A stretch of 64,000 nucleotides of DNA, taken from contig NZ_LR594676.1 in NCBI RefSeq assembly GCF_901827205.1, positions 1 to 64,000 on the forward strand, written 5' to 3'. This stretch comes from Variovorax sp. PBS-H4 (GTDB taxonomy: Bacteria; Pseudomonadota; Gammaproteobacteria; Burkholderiales; Burkholderiaceae_C). A program made the position numbers and the translations under genes. Shown here piece after piece: positions 1 through 11,100 of this stretch (its first letter is position 1; every line of letters begins with the position of its first letter). The notes below the pieces were generated by a model that saw only the letters and a program-made list of their open reading frames with translations, ran no database searches and was not told where the DNA came from.

Positions 1-927
1 ATGGATCGGACAGAGTTGAGTCGCGTCATCGCGGTGGCGAACGGCAAGGGCGGTGTGGGGAAGACGAGTCTCGCTACGACCGTGGCGGCGATGTCGGCCA
101 ATGGCGGATTTCGGGTGCTGTTGATCGACCTGGATCCGCAAGGCAACGCTGGTGAAGATCTTGGATACACCGGCGCGGGACTTTCTGACAACGGTCAGGG
201 TCTGGTCACGGCTGTGACAACCCGTTCTGCTTTGGTGCCGACAATCGTGAACTGTCGGGAGCGACTCGATGTGATCAGTGGGGGAGAGCAGCTGGATGAC
301 TTGGCTGGTTTGCTCCTGTCACGCCATGTGCGCGGCACCAACGTTGCGGATGTCTTGGTCGAGCCGTTGACGGCGCTTCTGCAGCAAGAGGACTACGACC
401 TGGTGGTGGTTGATTGCCCGCCAGGGGAACCGAACCTCCAACTCCTTGCCCTAGGGGTCGCTCGATGGCTCCTGATTCCTACCAGGTCGGACGCTGCTTC
501 GCTGAAGGGGATGCAGCGGATCGTTCAGCGGCTCGTAGAGGCGCGGGACAGCAATCCTGATCTTGAGTTGCTGGGTGTTGTCTTGTTCGATGTGCCCAGT
601 CAGGCGACTCGGGTGAAGGCTGAGATCTCGAGTCAGATCCAGTCCGCGCTGGCCGGCGCTGCACCTCTGTTCGAGAACACGATCCGCCATAGCGTTTCCG
701 CGTCCGCGGCACGTGGTCAGGGCCAGTTGATCCACGAGTTCGCGGAGTCGGCAGATTCGGAGCCGTTCTGGCAGGCGCTGCGAGAGGGTAGGAAGCCGAA
801 GTCTCCGGGATCAGCGCCCGCGTTGGGGAGGGACTATGCACAGTTGACGCATGAGATCTTGCTCCGGATCACGGACCTGGAAGCGGCGGACGAGCAGGAG
901 CCGGTGGAGGTGGGTCATGGAGCCTAA
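1..927 (+). CDS. parA: ParA-type partition ATPase
   Basis: A 308-residue Walker-type ATPase of the ParA/MinD family, which uses ATP to move or anchor plasmid copies at division. The deviant Walker A motif KGGVGKTS is at residues 17-24, and LLIDLDPQGN near residue 40 and VVVDCPPGEPN near residue 137 are the family's switch motifs. There is no N-terminal HTH, so this is the short (type Ib-like) form that normally relies on a separate small DNA-binding partner. The next gene starts inside its 3' end and encodes such a partner. The first base of the window is the ATG, so the upstream promoter and any centromere on that side are not visible, and a longer N-terminus cannot be excluded. Confidence 0.93.
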   Translation: MDRTELSRVIAVANGKGGVGKTSLATTVAAMSANGGFRVLLIDLDPQGNAGEDLGYTGAGLSDNGQGLVTAVTTRSALVPTIVNCRERLDVISGGEQLDDLAGLLLSRHVRGTNVADVLVEPLTALLQQEDYDLVVVDCPPGEPNLQLLALGVARWLLIPTRSDAASLKGMQRIVQRLVEARDSNPDLELLGVVLFDVPSQATRVKAEISSQIQSALAGAAPLFENTIRHSVSASAARGQGQLIHEFAESADSEPFWQALREGRKPKSPGSAPALGRDYAQLTHEILLRITDLEAADEQEPVEVGHGA

Positions 928-1498
928 GCCGATGCCGACCCCAGATTTGGCTGGGCTGCTCAGCCGTCCTCGTAAAGTCAAGCCACGCACGGAGGCTCAG
1001 CGCCCGGAACCCAAGTCTGAACAGGTGCAGTCCGCCCCGGAGCCCGTAGCCCCGACCCCATCGCCCAGTCCCGCGTCCACGCCGCCAGCGTCGACGCGGA
1101 AAGTCGTCGCAGCCCCCACTTCTGTTCCTGCGATTGTCGATTTGCCGCTCAGTACATACGGGCGAAACGTGACGCTCTACATGCCTGCAGCCGTTGACCG
1201 TGCGATGCGGGCCGCGTTGGATCAGTCCCAGATGTCTTTGACCGGCTTCATTTTGACTGCGGTGAACCGGAACCACACGAGGTTGGGGGACTGGTTGGAG
1301 TCGGATAGCTCCCAGCCGGGCGATCTCTTCAAGATCACCCAAGCTGCGACGAAGCCAGGGCCCACTGCTCGCGCAACGATACGTCTGACAGAGGAGCAGC
1401 TTTCGGCTGTTGATTCGTTGACGAAGAGGTTCGCGGTGCCCCGTACTCAGGTCCTGGTTGCTGCGATCAAAGCCGAGCTTGGATTGCCGGCGCAGTAG
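917..1498 (+). CDS. ParA partner, ribbon-helix-helix-like centromere-binding protein
   Basis: A 193-residue protein whose ATG at 917 lies 11 bases inside parA, which suggests translational coupling. The first ~75 residues are a proline-rich linker. The C-terminal part has two similar segments, each a short strand followed by two helices: one from GRNVTLYMPAAVDRAMRAAL and one from TARATIRLTEEQLSAVDSL. Both look like ribbon-helix-helix or ParB-like dimer-binding folds. I infer it is the centromere-binding adaptor for ParA. An in-frame start at 851 would give 22 extra residues fully inside parA and is less likely. The family assignment rests on position and predicted fold, not on a motif I can name. 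Confidence 0.72.
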   Translation: MEPKPMPTPDLAGLLSRPRKVKPRTEAQRPEPKSEQVQSAPEPVAPTPSPSPASTPPASTRKVVAAPTSVPAIVDLPLSTYGRNVTLYMPAAVDRAMRAALDQSQMSLTGFILTAVNRNHTRLGDWLESDSSQPGDLFKITQAATKPGPTARATIRLTEEQLSAVDSLTKRFAVPRTQVLVAAIKAELGLPAQ

Positions 1499-1659
1499 AT
1501 GTCGGCATCGTCGGCCAACACGCACGCCTAGGTCTTCATCGAAAACCGTTGCGTTGCAATGGTTGTCGCGAAACGGCTCGCCTGGTTCGAAGTTGACTTG
1601 CGCGGCAGGCTGTTGACCGGATGGCGAGTCTCCTGCACAGGTAGGTGACAGTTCAAGTC

Positions 1660-2515
1660 ACGCAGCCTGATCGGCCGGTATGGTCATGATGGCTTCGAAC
1701 TCGACAGGGGTCAACCGGCCCAGCCGGGCCTACCTGCGACGGCGGTGATAGGTCCGCTCGATCCAGGTCACGATCGCGATCCGGAGCTCCTCACGTGCGG
1801 CCCAGGCCGTCCACCGGCACCACCAGTCTCACAGTCCCCGGACGCACCAACCCGACCCTCGAGCCGACCAGCCGTGACGAGTCAACGCTCGCAGGAACTT
1901 CCGGCTGCGACTAAGATCCCCTGTCCGAGTGGACAATGCAGCTGGCCACCGAACTACCGGCAGCCTCCCGGCAGGCGACTGGGTTGTTCAGAGCGTCGAC
2001 CGCGAGCTTGGATTTCATCCGGTCCGAGATCGAGCAGCCGACGATCCGACCCGAATACACGTCTTTGGTCGCGCACAGATACAGCTTGCCTCGCGGTCTT
2101 GTGCTCGGTGATATCGGTCAACCACAGGACGTTTCGCGCCAAGGCAGTGAAATTCCGGTGGACCAGCTCGTCATGCACCGGCGGGCCGACCCTGCGGCCC
2201 TTGCCGCGGCTCTTCCTCCCGAAAGCACTCACCACTGGTTGTCGGAGCCGATCCGCCACGCGGTCCGATCGGCCATCTTCTCGCCGGCCTCCGCGGCCTG
2301 GTCGGCCAACTACCAGTGGCCGAACTCGGGGTTGTCGTGGTGGGCGTCGAACAACGCGTTCGCGCAGTGGGCTTGCAGGATCTGATGGTCGGTGACCGGC
2401 CGGCGAAGCCACCGGTAATAGGGCTGACGGGAGAGCTCCGGGACCGGCACGTCACCGCGACGGGGAAATCTGACAGTCCTTTGGAAAGGCCGCGCCTCGT
2501 TCGCGAGTGCCACGC
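1660..2515 (-). pseudogene. Decayed IS3-family transposase (OrfB-like)
   Basis: Several minus-strand fragments in different frames join into one IS3-type OrfB. The order is an N-terminal piece around 2310-2515 (RQPYYRWLRRPVTDHQILQA, then FDAHHDNPEFGHW), a central piece around 2000-2240 with VSAFGRK and NVLWLTDITEH, and a C-terminal piece around 1660-1810 reading ELRIAIVTWIERTYH then GRLTPVEFEAIM. The C-terminal piece carries an in-frame TAG just after the run of arginines, and at least two frame changes separate the pieces. I cannot find terminal inverted repeats or OrfA, so it is a relic. It lies between the partition and replication genes. Confidence 0.8.
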
Positions 2516-2580
2516 AGGCTGGGGATTTTCAGTGAGCAGGTTTGGGGAGGTTCAGATGAGCGCCATCACTGACGGATCGT

Positions 2581-4518
2581 TCAGGCGGCGTTGACGATTG
2601 ATCGGGCTGCTGGCATGTCGATGCGTCCCTGGCTGCTGCGTGGCATAGGTCCGTATGGGCGGTCGGTGTCGAGGGCGAGTTGGCCTGTCATGAGGTGTGC
2701 GCGGCGGCGTTTGGCTGGGTCCGACTTCTTCAGTCGCATCCAGTCCACTTCATCGCACCACCATGCCCATAGCACTTTCTCTTGCTGGTAGCGCTGGGCG
2801 CGGTCGTCGAGGGCGCCGTTGACTCCGAGGGTTCGAGCAGCGGTATCTCGTCGGTCAAGGGTTGAGCGTTGGACCCGGCCCGTCCGGTCTGTCTTGGTGA
2901 GATTGTGTTTGCGGAGCAGCGTGAGAGCTGTAGTGATGTCGCCGAGGGGGTAGTGGGTGAGTGAGACGAGTTCTGTGACGGTTTTCGGGTGGTGGTTGAG
3001 GGTTTGGTAGATGCGGCCGAGGTGGGGTCCTAGTCCTCGGGTGGTCCATAGGTCGTGGGTGAGGTCAGTCAGTCGGTGTTGGAGTGTCGTGAGCCATGTG
3101 TCACGGAGCGTGGTTGGAGGTGGGGAGGGTTCGGGGGCGGCTTCGCCTTGTGACCGGGTGTTTGAGTGAGCATGTGGATAGCGGTCGATAGTGGGGTGTT
3201 GGAGGGTCCAGTGATGGGCTCGGCGGCCAGTGGCGGGAGTGCCGAGCGTGATGCGGCCTTCGCTGGCGAGTTCGTGGAGTCGTAGGCGTGTGGTCTCTCG
3301 ACCGAGGCCGGTCATGAGGGCGAGGCGCCTGATGTCGGCTTCGATGGTGGGGGTGACTGCAGTTGCTGCCAGGACGCAGAGGGCGTCGAGGACCCGGCGT
3401 GCGCTGGGTCCTGTGGCGATTGCCCAGCGGCCCGGGGAGGCGTCCGCTGAGGTTTGAACGGCGTCGATGAGTTCGCCGATCTGGGTCGCTCGGGGGGGCC
3501 AGGTGGGGTCGGTGGTGACGGGTGGAGCCGGTGGGTTGTCAGCGGCCCAGCGGACGGCTGACGCCCATTTTCGTGCGACTAGTGCTGTGAGTTCGTGGGG
3601 GCTGCGGCGGGTTCTGGGTCGACCGGCTGGTTGGTGTCGGGTGCGTGCATGTTCGAGCCCCGGCGCGGTCGTGATGAGGGCTTCGATGTCCGCACGATGC
3701 CAGCGAGCTCGGGCTGCGCCGATGAGGATGCGTCGTAGTGACACGGAGGGGTCTGTGGGAGGGGTGGCGAGCTCGGTGGTGATGCCGGGGGACAGGGTGC
3801 GTCGGCGTCCGGGCAGGTGTGGTGCTCCGGCGGCGTCGAGGAGAACGGGGACGGTGCCAGCGGGCAGGTTTTCGCGCTGGTCATGCTGGGTGCCGTCGGT
3901 GGTGACAGCTGAGTGGATGAGTTCGTGGAGTGCGTTGAACTGGACCGCGGATACCGCTGGGCGCAGTGTGTCGCCGCCGGTTGGGCCGGACAGGATCGTG
4001 GATCGACCGCCGTGACGATGAGGGGACATCGGTGGGCGGAGACATCCGGTAGCGGCGTTGGTAAGCGGGGAGATGTCCAGGGTTGGTAGAGCCAGTCGAG
4101 CATCGATGGCGAGGGCTCTGACGTGGGGCGCAGGGATTGGGTCGATCATGGAGAGCCAAATGTGCCGGCCACCGGACGGGCCGGAGCTGCACACGGTGTA
4201 TTCGATGCCCAGGTCGTCGAGCCATTGAGCCAGGACCGTTAGATCAGCGTCGACGTCTCCGCGGGCAGTGTCGAGGTCAAACCCGATGAAGTGGTAACGC
4301 CAGGTTCGGTCATCGGTCAGGTACATCGCCCATGGCGAGGCGGGCACAGGGCCGTCGATGTTGGCAAAGGCCGGGTACAGGTTGAGGGCCTTACCGGCAG
4401 CGTCAACTGCCGCAACCCGCACGTCTTCGCGTGGGGAGATTCTGCCAACTATCGCCCATTCGGGCGGATTAGCGTGTCTGGGTAGACCAGAGTCGGGGTA
4501 GCCGGTATCGTCAGGCAT
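2581..4518 (-). CDS. Plasmid replication protein with prim-pol (AEP) domain
   Basis: A 645-residue protein with an archaeo-eukaryotic primase/polymerase signature. FIGFDLDTARGD (residues 78-88) holds the two metal-binding aspartates D81 and D83, and SGPSGGRHIW (112-121) holds the S-x-G-x-x-x-x-H triphosphate-binding motif. The C-terminal half contains two winged-helix-like stretches, one around GRETTRLRLHELASEGRI and one around VTELVSLTHYPLGDITTALT, plausible origin-binding units. Actinobacterial plasmids and integrative elements commonly use such prim-pol proteins to start replication, and I infer that role here. It is transcribed away from the small gene at 4660-4980, with a strong hairpin between them. 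No separate helicase is adjacent. Confidence 0.75.
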   Translation of the reverse strand: MPDDTGYPDSGLPRHANPPEWAIVGRISPREDVRVAAVDAAGKALNLYPAFANIDGPVPASPWAMYLTDDRTWRYHFIGFDLDTARGDVDADLTVLAQWLDDLGIEYTVCSSGPSGGRHIWLSMIDPIPAPHVRALAIDARLALPTLDISPLTNAATGCLRPPMSPHRHGGRSTILSGPTGGDTLRPAVSAVQFNALHELIHSAVTTDGTQHDQRENLPAGTVPVLLDAAGAPHLPGRRRTLSPGITTELATPPTDPSVSLRRILIGAARARWHRADIEALITTAPGLEHARTRHQPAGRPRTRRSPHELTALVARKWASAVRWAADNPPAPPVTTDPTWPPRATQIGELIDAVQTSADASPGRWAIATGPSARRVLDALCVLAATAVTPTIEADIRRLALMTGLGRETTRLRLHELASEGRITLGTPATGRRAHHWTLQHPTIDRYPHAHSNTRSQGEAAPEPSPPPTTLRDTWLTTLQHRLTDLTHDLWTTRGLGPHLGRIYQTLNHHPKTVTELVSLTHYPLGDITTALTLLRKHNLTKTDRTGRVQRSTLDRRDTAARTLGVNGALDDRAQRYQQEKVLWAWWCDEVDWMRLKKSDPAKRRRAHLMTGQLALDTDRPYGPMPRSSQGRIDMPAARSIVNAA

Positions 4519-4586
4519 GTCAGGCAGACATGACCTTTCTTAGGTCCGAGTCCGCAGCGCCAACTGCTGACTCATCTTCTTCGCGA

Positions 4587-4616
4587 GACCCCGCCCTGCA
4601 AGGCGGGGTCTTTCGC
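4587..4616. terminator. Hairpin between replication gene and upstream small gene
   Basis: The arms GACCCCGCC and GGCGGGGTC (4587-4595 and 4602-4610) are perfectly paired around a six-base loop. A short T run follows on the plus strand only. On the minus strand it could end transcription of the 4660-4980 gene before the replication gene. Confidence 0.6.
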
Positions 4617-4659
4617 GTTATGAATTTGTGCTCATCCCCAGGCCAGACGGCCCGAGAGT

Positions 4660-4980
4660 TTACGCAGTCTTATTCAGCGGCAGCTCCTCCTGGTTCACTG
4701 GCTTGGGATGTGGTGCATGCTCGGGCATGCCCACTGCCTCCGCGGCCAGCATCGCCAAGAACTCGGAGTAGCTCAGACCGAGCGCTTCCGCGGCCTCCAT
4801 CACCGCTTCGGCGACCGGAACTGGGATGCGTGTAGCGAAGAGGTGACGGTCCCCCTTGCTGGGGCGACCACCTGAACCGGGCCGCCGGCGAGTTCCGTTC
4901 ATAAGTCCGAATCCAAGCAGGGACAAGTTACTGATACGGGCTGACACGCCGGGCAAGGTCGAAGTTTCTGTAACAGACAC
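4660..4980 (-). CDS. Small basic protein, possible ribbon-helix-helix regulator
   Basis: A 106-residue protein. The part from GGRPSKGDRHLFATRIPVPV onward reads like a small DNA-binding protein: a basic N-terminus, then a short strand (HLFATRIP) and two helices ending ALGLSYSEFLAMLAAEAVG. This would suit copy-number control or a TA-type antitoxin next to the replication gene, but that is inference. The start is uncertain. A GTG at 4980 gives 106 residues and an ATG at 4902 gives 80, and neither has a good ribosome binding site. The shorter form keeps the whole conserved-looking part. Confidence 0.5.
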   Translation of the reverse strand: MSVTETSTLPGVSARISNLSLLGFGLMNGTRRRPGSGGRPSKGDRHLFATRIPVPVAEAVMEAAEALGLSYSEFLAMLAAEAVGMPEHAPHPKPVNQEELPLNKTA

Positions 4981-5055
4981 GGTGACACGGCTGGTGTTGA
5001 TTGCTAGGGCTGCATCACGGCCGCGGACGCGCCCCCGGCTCCTGCGATGCTCGGC

Positions 5056-5160
5056 TCAGCTAGCCAACTGACAGCCCTGCAGCCACTGGCTGGGGCGGTG
5101 ACCTGACCCGGCGTGCCGGTCGAGGTGTTCAACAGCCGTATTCAGGAATCTTCGGTCCTC
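5056..5160 (-). other. Relic sequence also found near 37.95 kb
   Basis: The stretch reading DRHAGSGHRPSQWLQ on the minus strand has a diverged counterpart at about 37940-38025 reading ERHTGPDHRAGQRLQ, each soon followed by a stop. Another frame of both gives GTPGQ(V/I)TAP. I do not know what the element is. It may be the tail of a lost gene. Confidence 0.3.
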
Positions 5161-5170
5161 GACACCCGAG

Positions 5171-8100
5171 CTACCTCTCGAAGTCGTTCGGGCTCGCATC
5201 GCCATATAGGTCAGGGGTGTCGTAGCCGAGCTCCTGGTCAACCAGCTGCTGGTTCCACTCGTCCTGGCCAGGGATCTCCAGATCGTCGTCGTCGGGGGTG
5301 ACCTGGTGCTGTGTCGCGGCGGCCTCTGCCGCGGCCTGCTCTGCAGCTTGTTCGGCGAGCCGTTGGACGTGCGCTTGCTGTCGAGCCGTGTCGGCCTGCT
5401 GGTCGGGCTGTTCGCGGCGTAGCTGCTGTTCGCGTTGGAGCTCCTGCAGCTGCTCGCGCAGGGCGCTCTCCTGCTGCCGCAGCTCGGCAGCGGCCCGGTG
5501 AGCGGCGTCGGCGGCCGCCGCGTCCTGCTGCGCTGCGCCGGCCTCGTAGGCGGCCCGGTCCTGGAGAACCTGCGCCGATTCCTGCTGTTGCTGCGGTGAC
5601 CCGGCCTGCGTCTGCAGGTTGGTCGCGGCAGTGGCGTGCTCCAGCATCCGGGCGCGGTGGGTGTCCCGTTCCTGGGTCAGCTGGGCCACCTGCGTGGTCA
5701 GGTCCTCACGGCGGCGGCCGGCGAATCTGCCCAGCCCGGACAGGTCGTCCTGCGCCTGGCCGAGCCGTTCCGCGGTACTGATGGCCTGGGCCCGTTCGGA
5801 CCGGGCGGCGGTCTGCAGCTCCCGCATCTGCGCGGCCGCGTCCAGCCGTTGTTGGTGAAGGGCCAGTCCTTGCTCCACGGCGACCTGTGCCGGTCCGCGG
5901 CCGGACAGCACCGCAGCCCCGAGGTCGTCGGCGTGACGGGCGGCCGCCTGCAGCTGGGCAGTGACCTGGGCCAGGTCGTAGGTCTGCTGGGCGATGCGTT
6001 CGGTTAGTGCAGCGTCCGGAGTCTGCTGGTGAGGGCGCGGCGCCTCGTCGGCGACGGCGAGGTCCTTCACCTGCTGCTGCGGGTCACCGACCTGGTCGAC
6101 CACAGCGACCGGCGGCTGCTCGACGACCGCCACGTCCTGAACCGCCGCGAGCTCGTCGACGACAGCGAGGTCCTCGGTGAAGGCCTGCAGATCCGACACG
6201 TCTTCCTGCAGGTCGACGGACTGCTCCTCGTCGACCACGGCGGCCGCCGGCTGCTCCACGACCGACAGGTCCTCCGCCACCAGCTCACCGACGGCCGCTG
6301 GCAGCTCGACGACAGCGAGGTCCTCGGTGAAGGCCTGCAGATCCGACACCTCTTCCTGCAGGTCGACGGGCTGCTCCTGGTCGACCACGACGGCCGCCGG
6401 CTGCTCCACGACCGACAGGTCCTCCGCAGCCACCAGCGCGTCGGCGACGGCAGGTTCTGGCGCCGGCTCCTGCCGGGCGGCGGGCTGTTCCTGGTCGATG
6501 ACCGGGGCCGAGGCGGTCGCGGTGGTCTGTTGGGTGGCGGTGTCGGCGACGGTGAGCATGGCGCCGGGTCGGGTGGGCAGCGCGGGAAGTCCGAGGCCTC
6601 CACCGGTGTCGGGCCCTGTCGTCGGGACCGGGGCGATCGGCAGGTGCTTGGTGACTTCGTCGTGGACGGCGAAGGCGTCGAGGGTCTGCCCGTCGACGGC
6701 GCGTTCCCGCAGGGACTGGTCGAGTTCGGAGACCATCGCGCCGCGGTACTGCCGGTCGAGCTGGGCGACGGCCGGGGCGACGGTGGCCAGCAGGGCCCGC
6801 TGCGCGGTCTGGTCGAGGTCGGTGCCGGCGGCGGCGATGTGGTTGCGGACCACTGCGGCGGCCAGGGGCTGCGCGCTGTTCAGTGCGTCGCGGACGGCCT
6901 GCGGGCCGTGGTCTTCGAGCAGCTGGGAGGCGTCCTTGCCGGCTTGCCACACGATCGCCTGGGCGTCGTTGATGTCGAGGTCGGTGAGCAGGGCGTGGGC
7001 GCTGTTGGTGGCGGCTCGGCCGGCCCGGTCACCGTCGAACGCCAGGGTCAGAGAATGACCACGGCCGAGAGCACCGGCGCTCTGTAGCACTCGCATGTGA
7101 TCCATGGTCAAAGCGGTGCCGTTGGTGGCGACGGCCACCGCGGCGCCGGCGGCCGCCGTGGTGATCGCCGCGGCGTCCATGGGGCCTTCAACGATGACGA
7201 CCGGGGCGCCGGCACGGATCGCGGCGACGGTGTCGGGGTTGAGCCCGTACAGGTTCGAGCTCTTCTTGTAGAGCTCGGTGGTGGGGGAGTTGACGTACTT
7301 GGGGTTGCGGTCGTCGACGTCGGTCGGGGCCTTGCGGCCGATGAAGCCGGCCACGATTCCGTCGGGGTTGGTCAGGGGCAGGATCGCGCGGCCATGGAAG
7401 ACGTCGTTGACGCGGCCCTTGCTGTTGATCCGGATCAGGCCGGCGGCGAGCAGTTCGGGTTCGGTGTAGCCGAGCGCGGTCAGGTGCTGGAAGGTGCGAG
7501 TCCAGCCGGGCGGGGCAAACGCGAAGTCGGCGGGGTCCAGGCCACGGCCGGCGATGTAGGCGGGCACCCAGGACTGCGGGGTGAGTGTCCTCCACCAGGC
7601 GTGCGCGTCGGCGATCGCCGCCCGGGCGCGGGCCAGCGCCGCCTGGTGCTCGGCCTCGGCCAGCGCGGGAACCGGCGCAGTCTCGGGGTCGGCGGGCTGC
7701 AGCTCGGGGTCGGCCGGCTCGATCGGCTCGACGACCGCGGCGGGCTGCAGCTCGGGGGCGGGGAGTGCGGCGAGGTCGGCCGGGTCCGGGTTCCATTCCA
7801 GGTCGTAGGGGTCGATCGGGGCGTCGACCGGATCCAGGTCGAAATCGTCAAGGTCCAGCGGCGGGACCTCGGACAGGTCGGCGGGCGGGGCGAACCGTTC
7901 CGGGTCGAACGGATCGGTGCTGTCGCCTGGGCCGACCAGGTCGGGGGCCTGCACGCTCGGGTCGGTGGCGCGGGCGAGGTGTTCGTTCAGCAGATCCCAG
8001 GCGTCGGCCGGCGCCTGCAGGTCGTGCTGCTCGGGATCCGGGACCGGGTGCTCGTCGTCGAACGGCTCGGGGTCGGTGAGGGTGGTCAGGTTCCACAGCA

Positions 8101-11100
8101 GCACGGTGGCACGCTCCTGCGCCGGGACGGTGGCGAGCTGGGTGTGCAGCATCCGGGCGGCGGTTTCAAGCATCACGGCCGGGGCCGTGGTGTCGACGGT
8201 GGCGGGTTCGGTGCGGGCGTAGGCGTCCATGCGGCCGACAACGGCGGTCCACATGCGGTCACCGATCAGCTTCTCGGTGGCGTCGTGGCCCAGCACGCCC
8301 TGCAGGTTCGTGACCCACTGCGGCCGCAGCTGGTGACCGCCGGTCGGTGCCGCGGTGAGCGAACCGAGGTGTTCGGTCAGCCGCCACATCAGGGCGCCGG
8401 CAGCACCTTCGGCGGGCAGCGGCGCCCGGTCGTTGACGGCCTGGTCGACGAGCCGAGCCACGGGCAGGCCCGCGGCGTCGGCGCGGGACAACCTCCGCGC
8501 GAGCTCCGGCCAGCTCTCGTCGCGGGTGACGATCGCGGCGAGGGCGGGGGAGTGCGCTTCGAGCATCGCCCCCCACCGGCCGGCTCCGTGCGCGGGATCG
8601 CCGACGGCCGCGACGGCCCGGCGGGTCAGTTCCTGGTGCAGCACACCGTGGGCGATGGTGCGCGGCTTCTCACCAGCCGGCCGCCGATCGGTGTCCGGCA
8701 CCGACTGCGCGGCCCGCCACACCGCCAGATCAACGACCAGGCCAGGGTTGGCCAGAACGTAAGGCTGCGCCCAGACCGGGGAGGTCTCCACTGTCCACGC
8801 GGCAGCAGACTCGCGGACCTGGCTGGCAAACGCCGCCACCCGCTCAGCGCTCGCCCGCAAGTACGGACCCCACTCCGCGTGCTCGGCCAACGCGGCAGGG
8901 ACAGCGGGAATCCACGCCAGGGGTCCGGGATCCTGGGAGTGGTTGCCGGTGCGGTCCATCCGCCAGTCCAGGACCGCGGCGATGTCGCGGGCAGTGTCGA
9001 GCTCGCGGACATCGATCGCCTTCTGCAGCCGGTCAATGGCCTGCCCGCCCTGCAGCTCGATCATCGCCAGATGGGCGTGCAGGGTGTCCCACGCCGGCGC
9101 ATGCCGCAGCCCGGGCAGGATCTGCACCGCGGCCGCCTCGAGCTGCCGCATCCGCTCCGCGCCCAGCAGCGCGCCGGCGCCGGCGAGGATGGAGTGGGTG
9201 TAGGCGTCGGTGACCGGTCCCAGCCGCAGCGCCGGGTCGCCTGCCTGCTCGATCTGGGTGGTGACCGACAGCGGGGTGCCGTCCCGGGACACCGTGGCGT
9301 TGAAGATCTCCACCGCAGTCGGCGGCAGCACAGCGCCCGGGGTAACGACGTCGTGGGCGTCACCGGTGCCCGGGGTGACGATGTGGACATGGGTGCCGTC
9401 GGTCGCCCTGGTCATGTTCACGTAGAGGTCGTTGCGGGTCTTCCCTTCGGTGAGGATGACGTGCGCGGTGCCCCGCCGGCGGCCGCGGCTGCCGACGGTC
9501 ATGCCCTGCACGGAGGCCTCGGTGTAGGCGTAGCCGAGCCGGACCATGCCCTCGGCCACGTACCAGGCCGGCAGGGTGCGGACCAGGTTCCGGCCGAGCA
9601 GCCGCACCCGCAACGACCCGTCGGCGCGGACCTCTTCAACATTCCACCGGTAGTTGTTGCGGACGAAGTCGGTCGACCCGAGCGACAGGGTCCGCTTGTT
9701 CTTCTTGGTGACGATGGTGTCGCCGGCGGACACCAGCTCCCCGGTTCTGGGGATCTCGATCGACGCCCCGGTCAGCTGGCCGGTGGCGAGTTTGTGGGCT
9801 CTCACCTTGGCGTTGAGTTCGGCGACCAGGTCCCACGTCGGGGCGATCATGATCGAGTCGGCGCCGGCGTCGACGTCGGCCTGCCACGCGTCGTAGACCT
9901 GGTCGACGACGGTGCCGGAGGTGGCCGCGTGCAGGTAGCCGCGGTCGGTGTAGAAGCCGGTGACTGAGTTGTCCCCGGTCCGCAGGGCCAGCGATGCGGC
10001 CGCCACCTGGGGGTCGGTGAACCGCATGACCTCGGTGAGGGTCAGGGCGCCGTGTTCGGCTTCGATGTTGCGCAGGATCCCGCCGGCGCCGCCCGCGGCG
10101 CGCTGCTGATCGTCGCCGACCAGAACGACCCGGCCGCCCTGAGCGACCACGAACCGGATCGCCGCGTCCAGCTTCGGAGTGGACGCGATGCCGGCCTCGT
10201 CGACGATGACGATGGAGTGCCGGCCGATCTCCCGGTACCAGCGGTCCGGGTCGGCGCCGGGCCCACCGGACAGGTCGTAGACCAGCTTGTCGAGGGTGTC
10301 TCCCTGGACTCCTTCGATGGCCGCGGACAGCTCCTGTGCGGCCGCGGCGGTCGGGGCCAGACCGATCACGTTCATGCCGGTGGACTGGGCCGCTGCGGCC
10401 AGGACACCCATGACGGTGGTCTTGCCGGTACCGGCCGGTGCCATCGCCAGCTGCACCCGCCGGGAGTTGGTGGCCAGCTCCTTCACCATCAACGCCTGGG
10501 ACGTGTTGAGGGTCCGGCCGTCGTTGTTCGCCGACCATTCCAGGGCGGCGACCTCGACGTCCATGGCGGTGACGACGGGGCCACCGACAGCGGCCGCAGC
10601 GGCCAGGATCCGGTGCTCGGCCGCCAGGATCGCGGGGGAGGTGTAGAGCTGGTTGCCGACCATCCGGAACTTCGATTCACCGGTGGAGCGGGTCAGCTCG
10701 TCCGGCTCAGGGACGTCCAGGTCGCTGTCCATGCCGATCGGGATGCAGTGCTCCAGGGACGCTGCCTGCGCGGTCACCCGGGCCGCGACGGTCTCGTACT
10801 CGGCCGGGTCAATGTCGGAGTAACGGGCCTGCCGAAGGGCCTCGGCGTGCAGGTTGTGCTCTCGCCACTGAGCCCTGGTCTCCGCCACCACCCGGACCAC
10901 TTCGGCTGCGAGCTCGCCGATCAGCACCCGATCCACCGGCAGGTAGTCGGGGGCCTGCGTGGTCTGGATCGCGGCCTGCACCATCTGCTCGACTGCGCCA
11001 GGGCTGCCCAAGGTGGCGGCGGCTTCGGTTGCCCACTGCTGCCGCTGCTGCTCCAGCGAACGGGGTTCGTGCTTGGCCTGCCGCGTCGACAGGTTGGCCT

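Noticed and set aside
5311..6007. Short direct repeats (CTG/CAG-rich) as a CRISPR array
   Set aside because: They encode the Gln/Ala coiled coil of the relaxase, with no regular spacers and no cas genes.
7097..9967. Very long plus-strand open frame (956 codons) opposite the relaxase gene
   Set aside because: It is the mirror of a high-GC gene with strong codon bias. The Gly/Arg/Val-rich product has no domain and no ribosome site.
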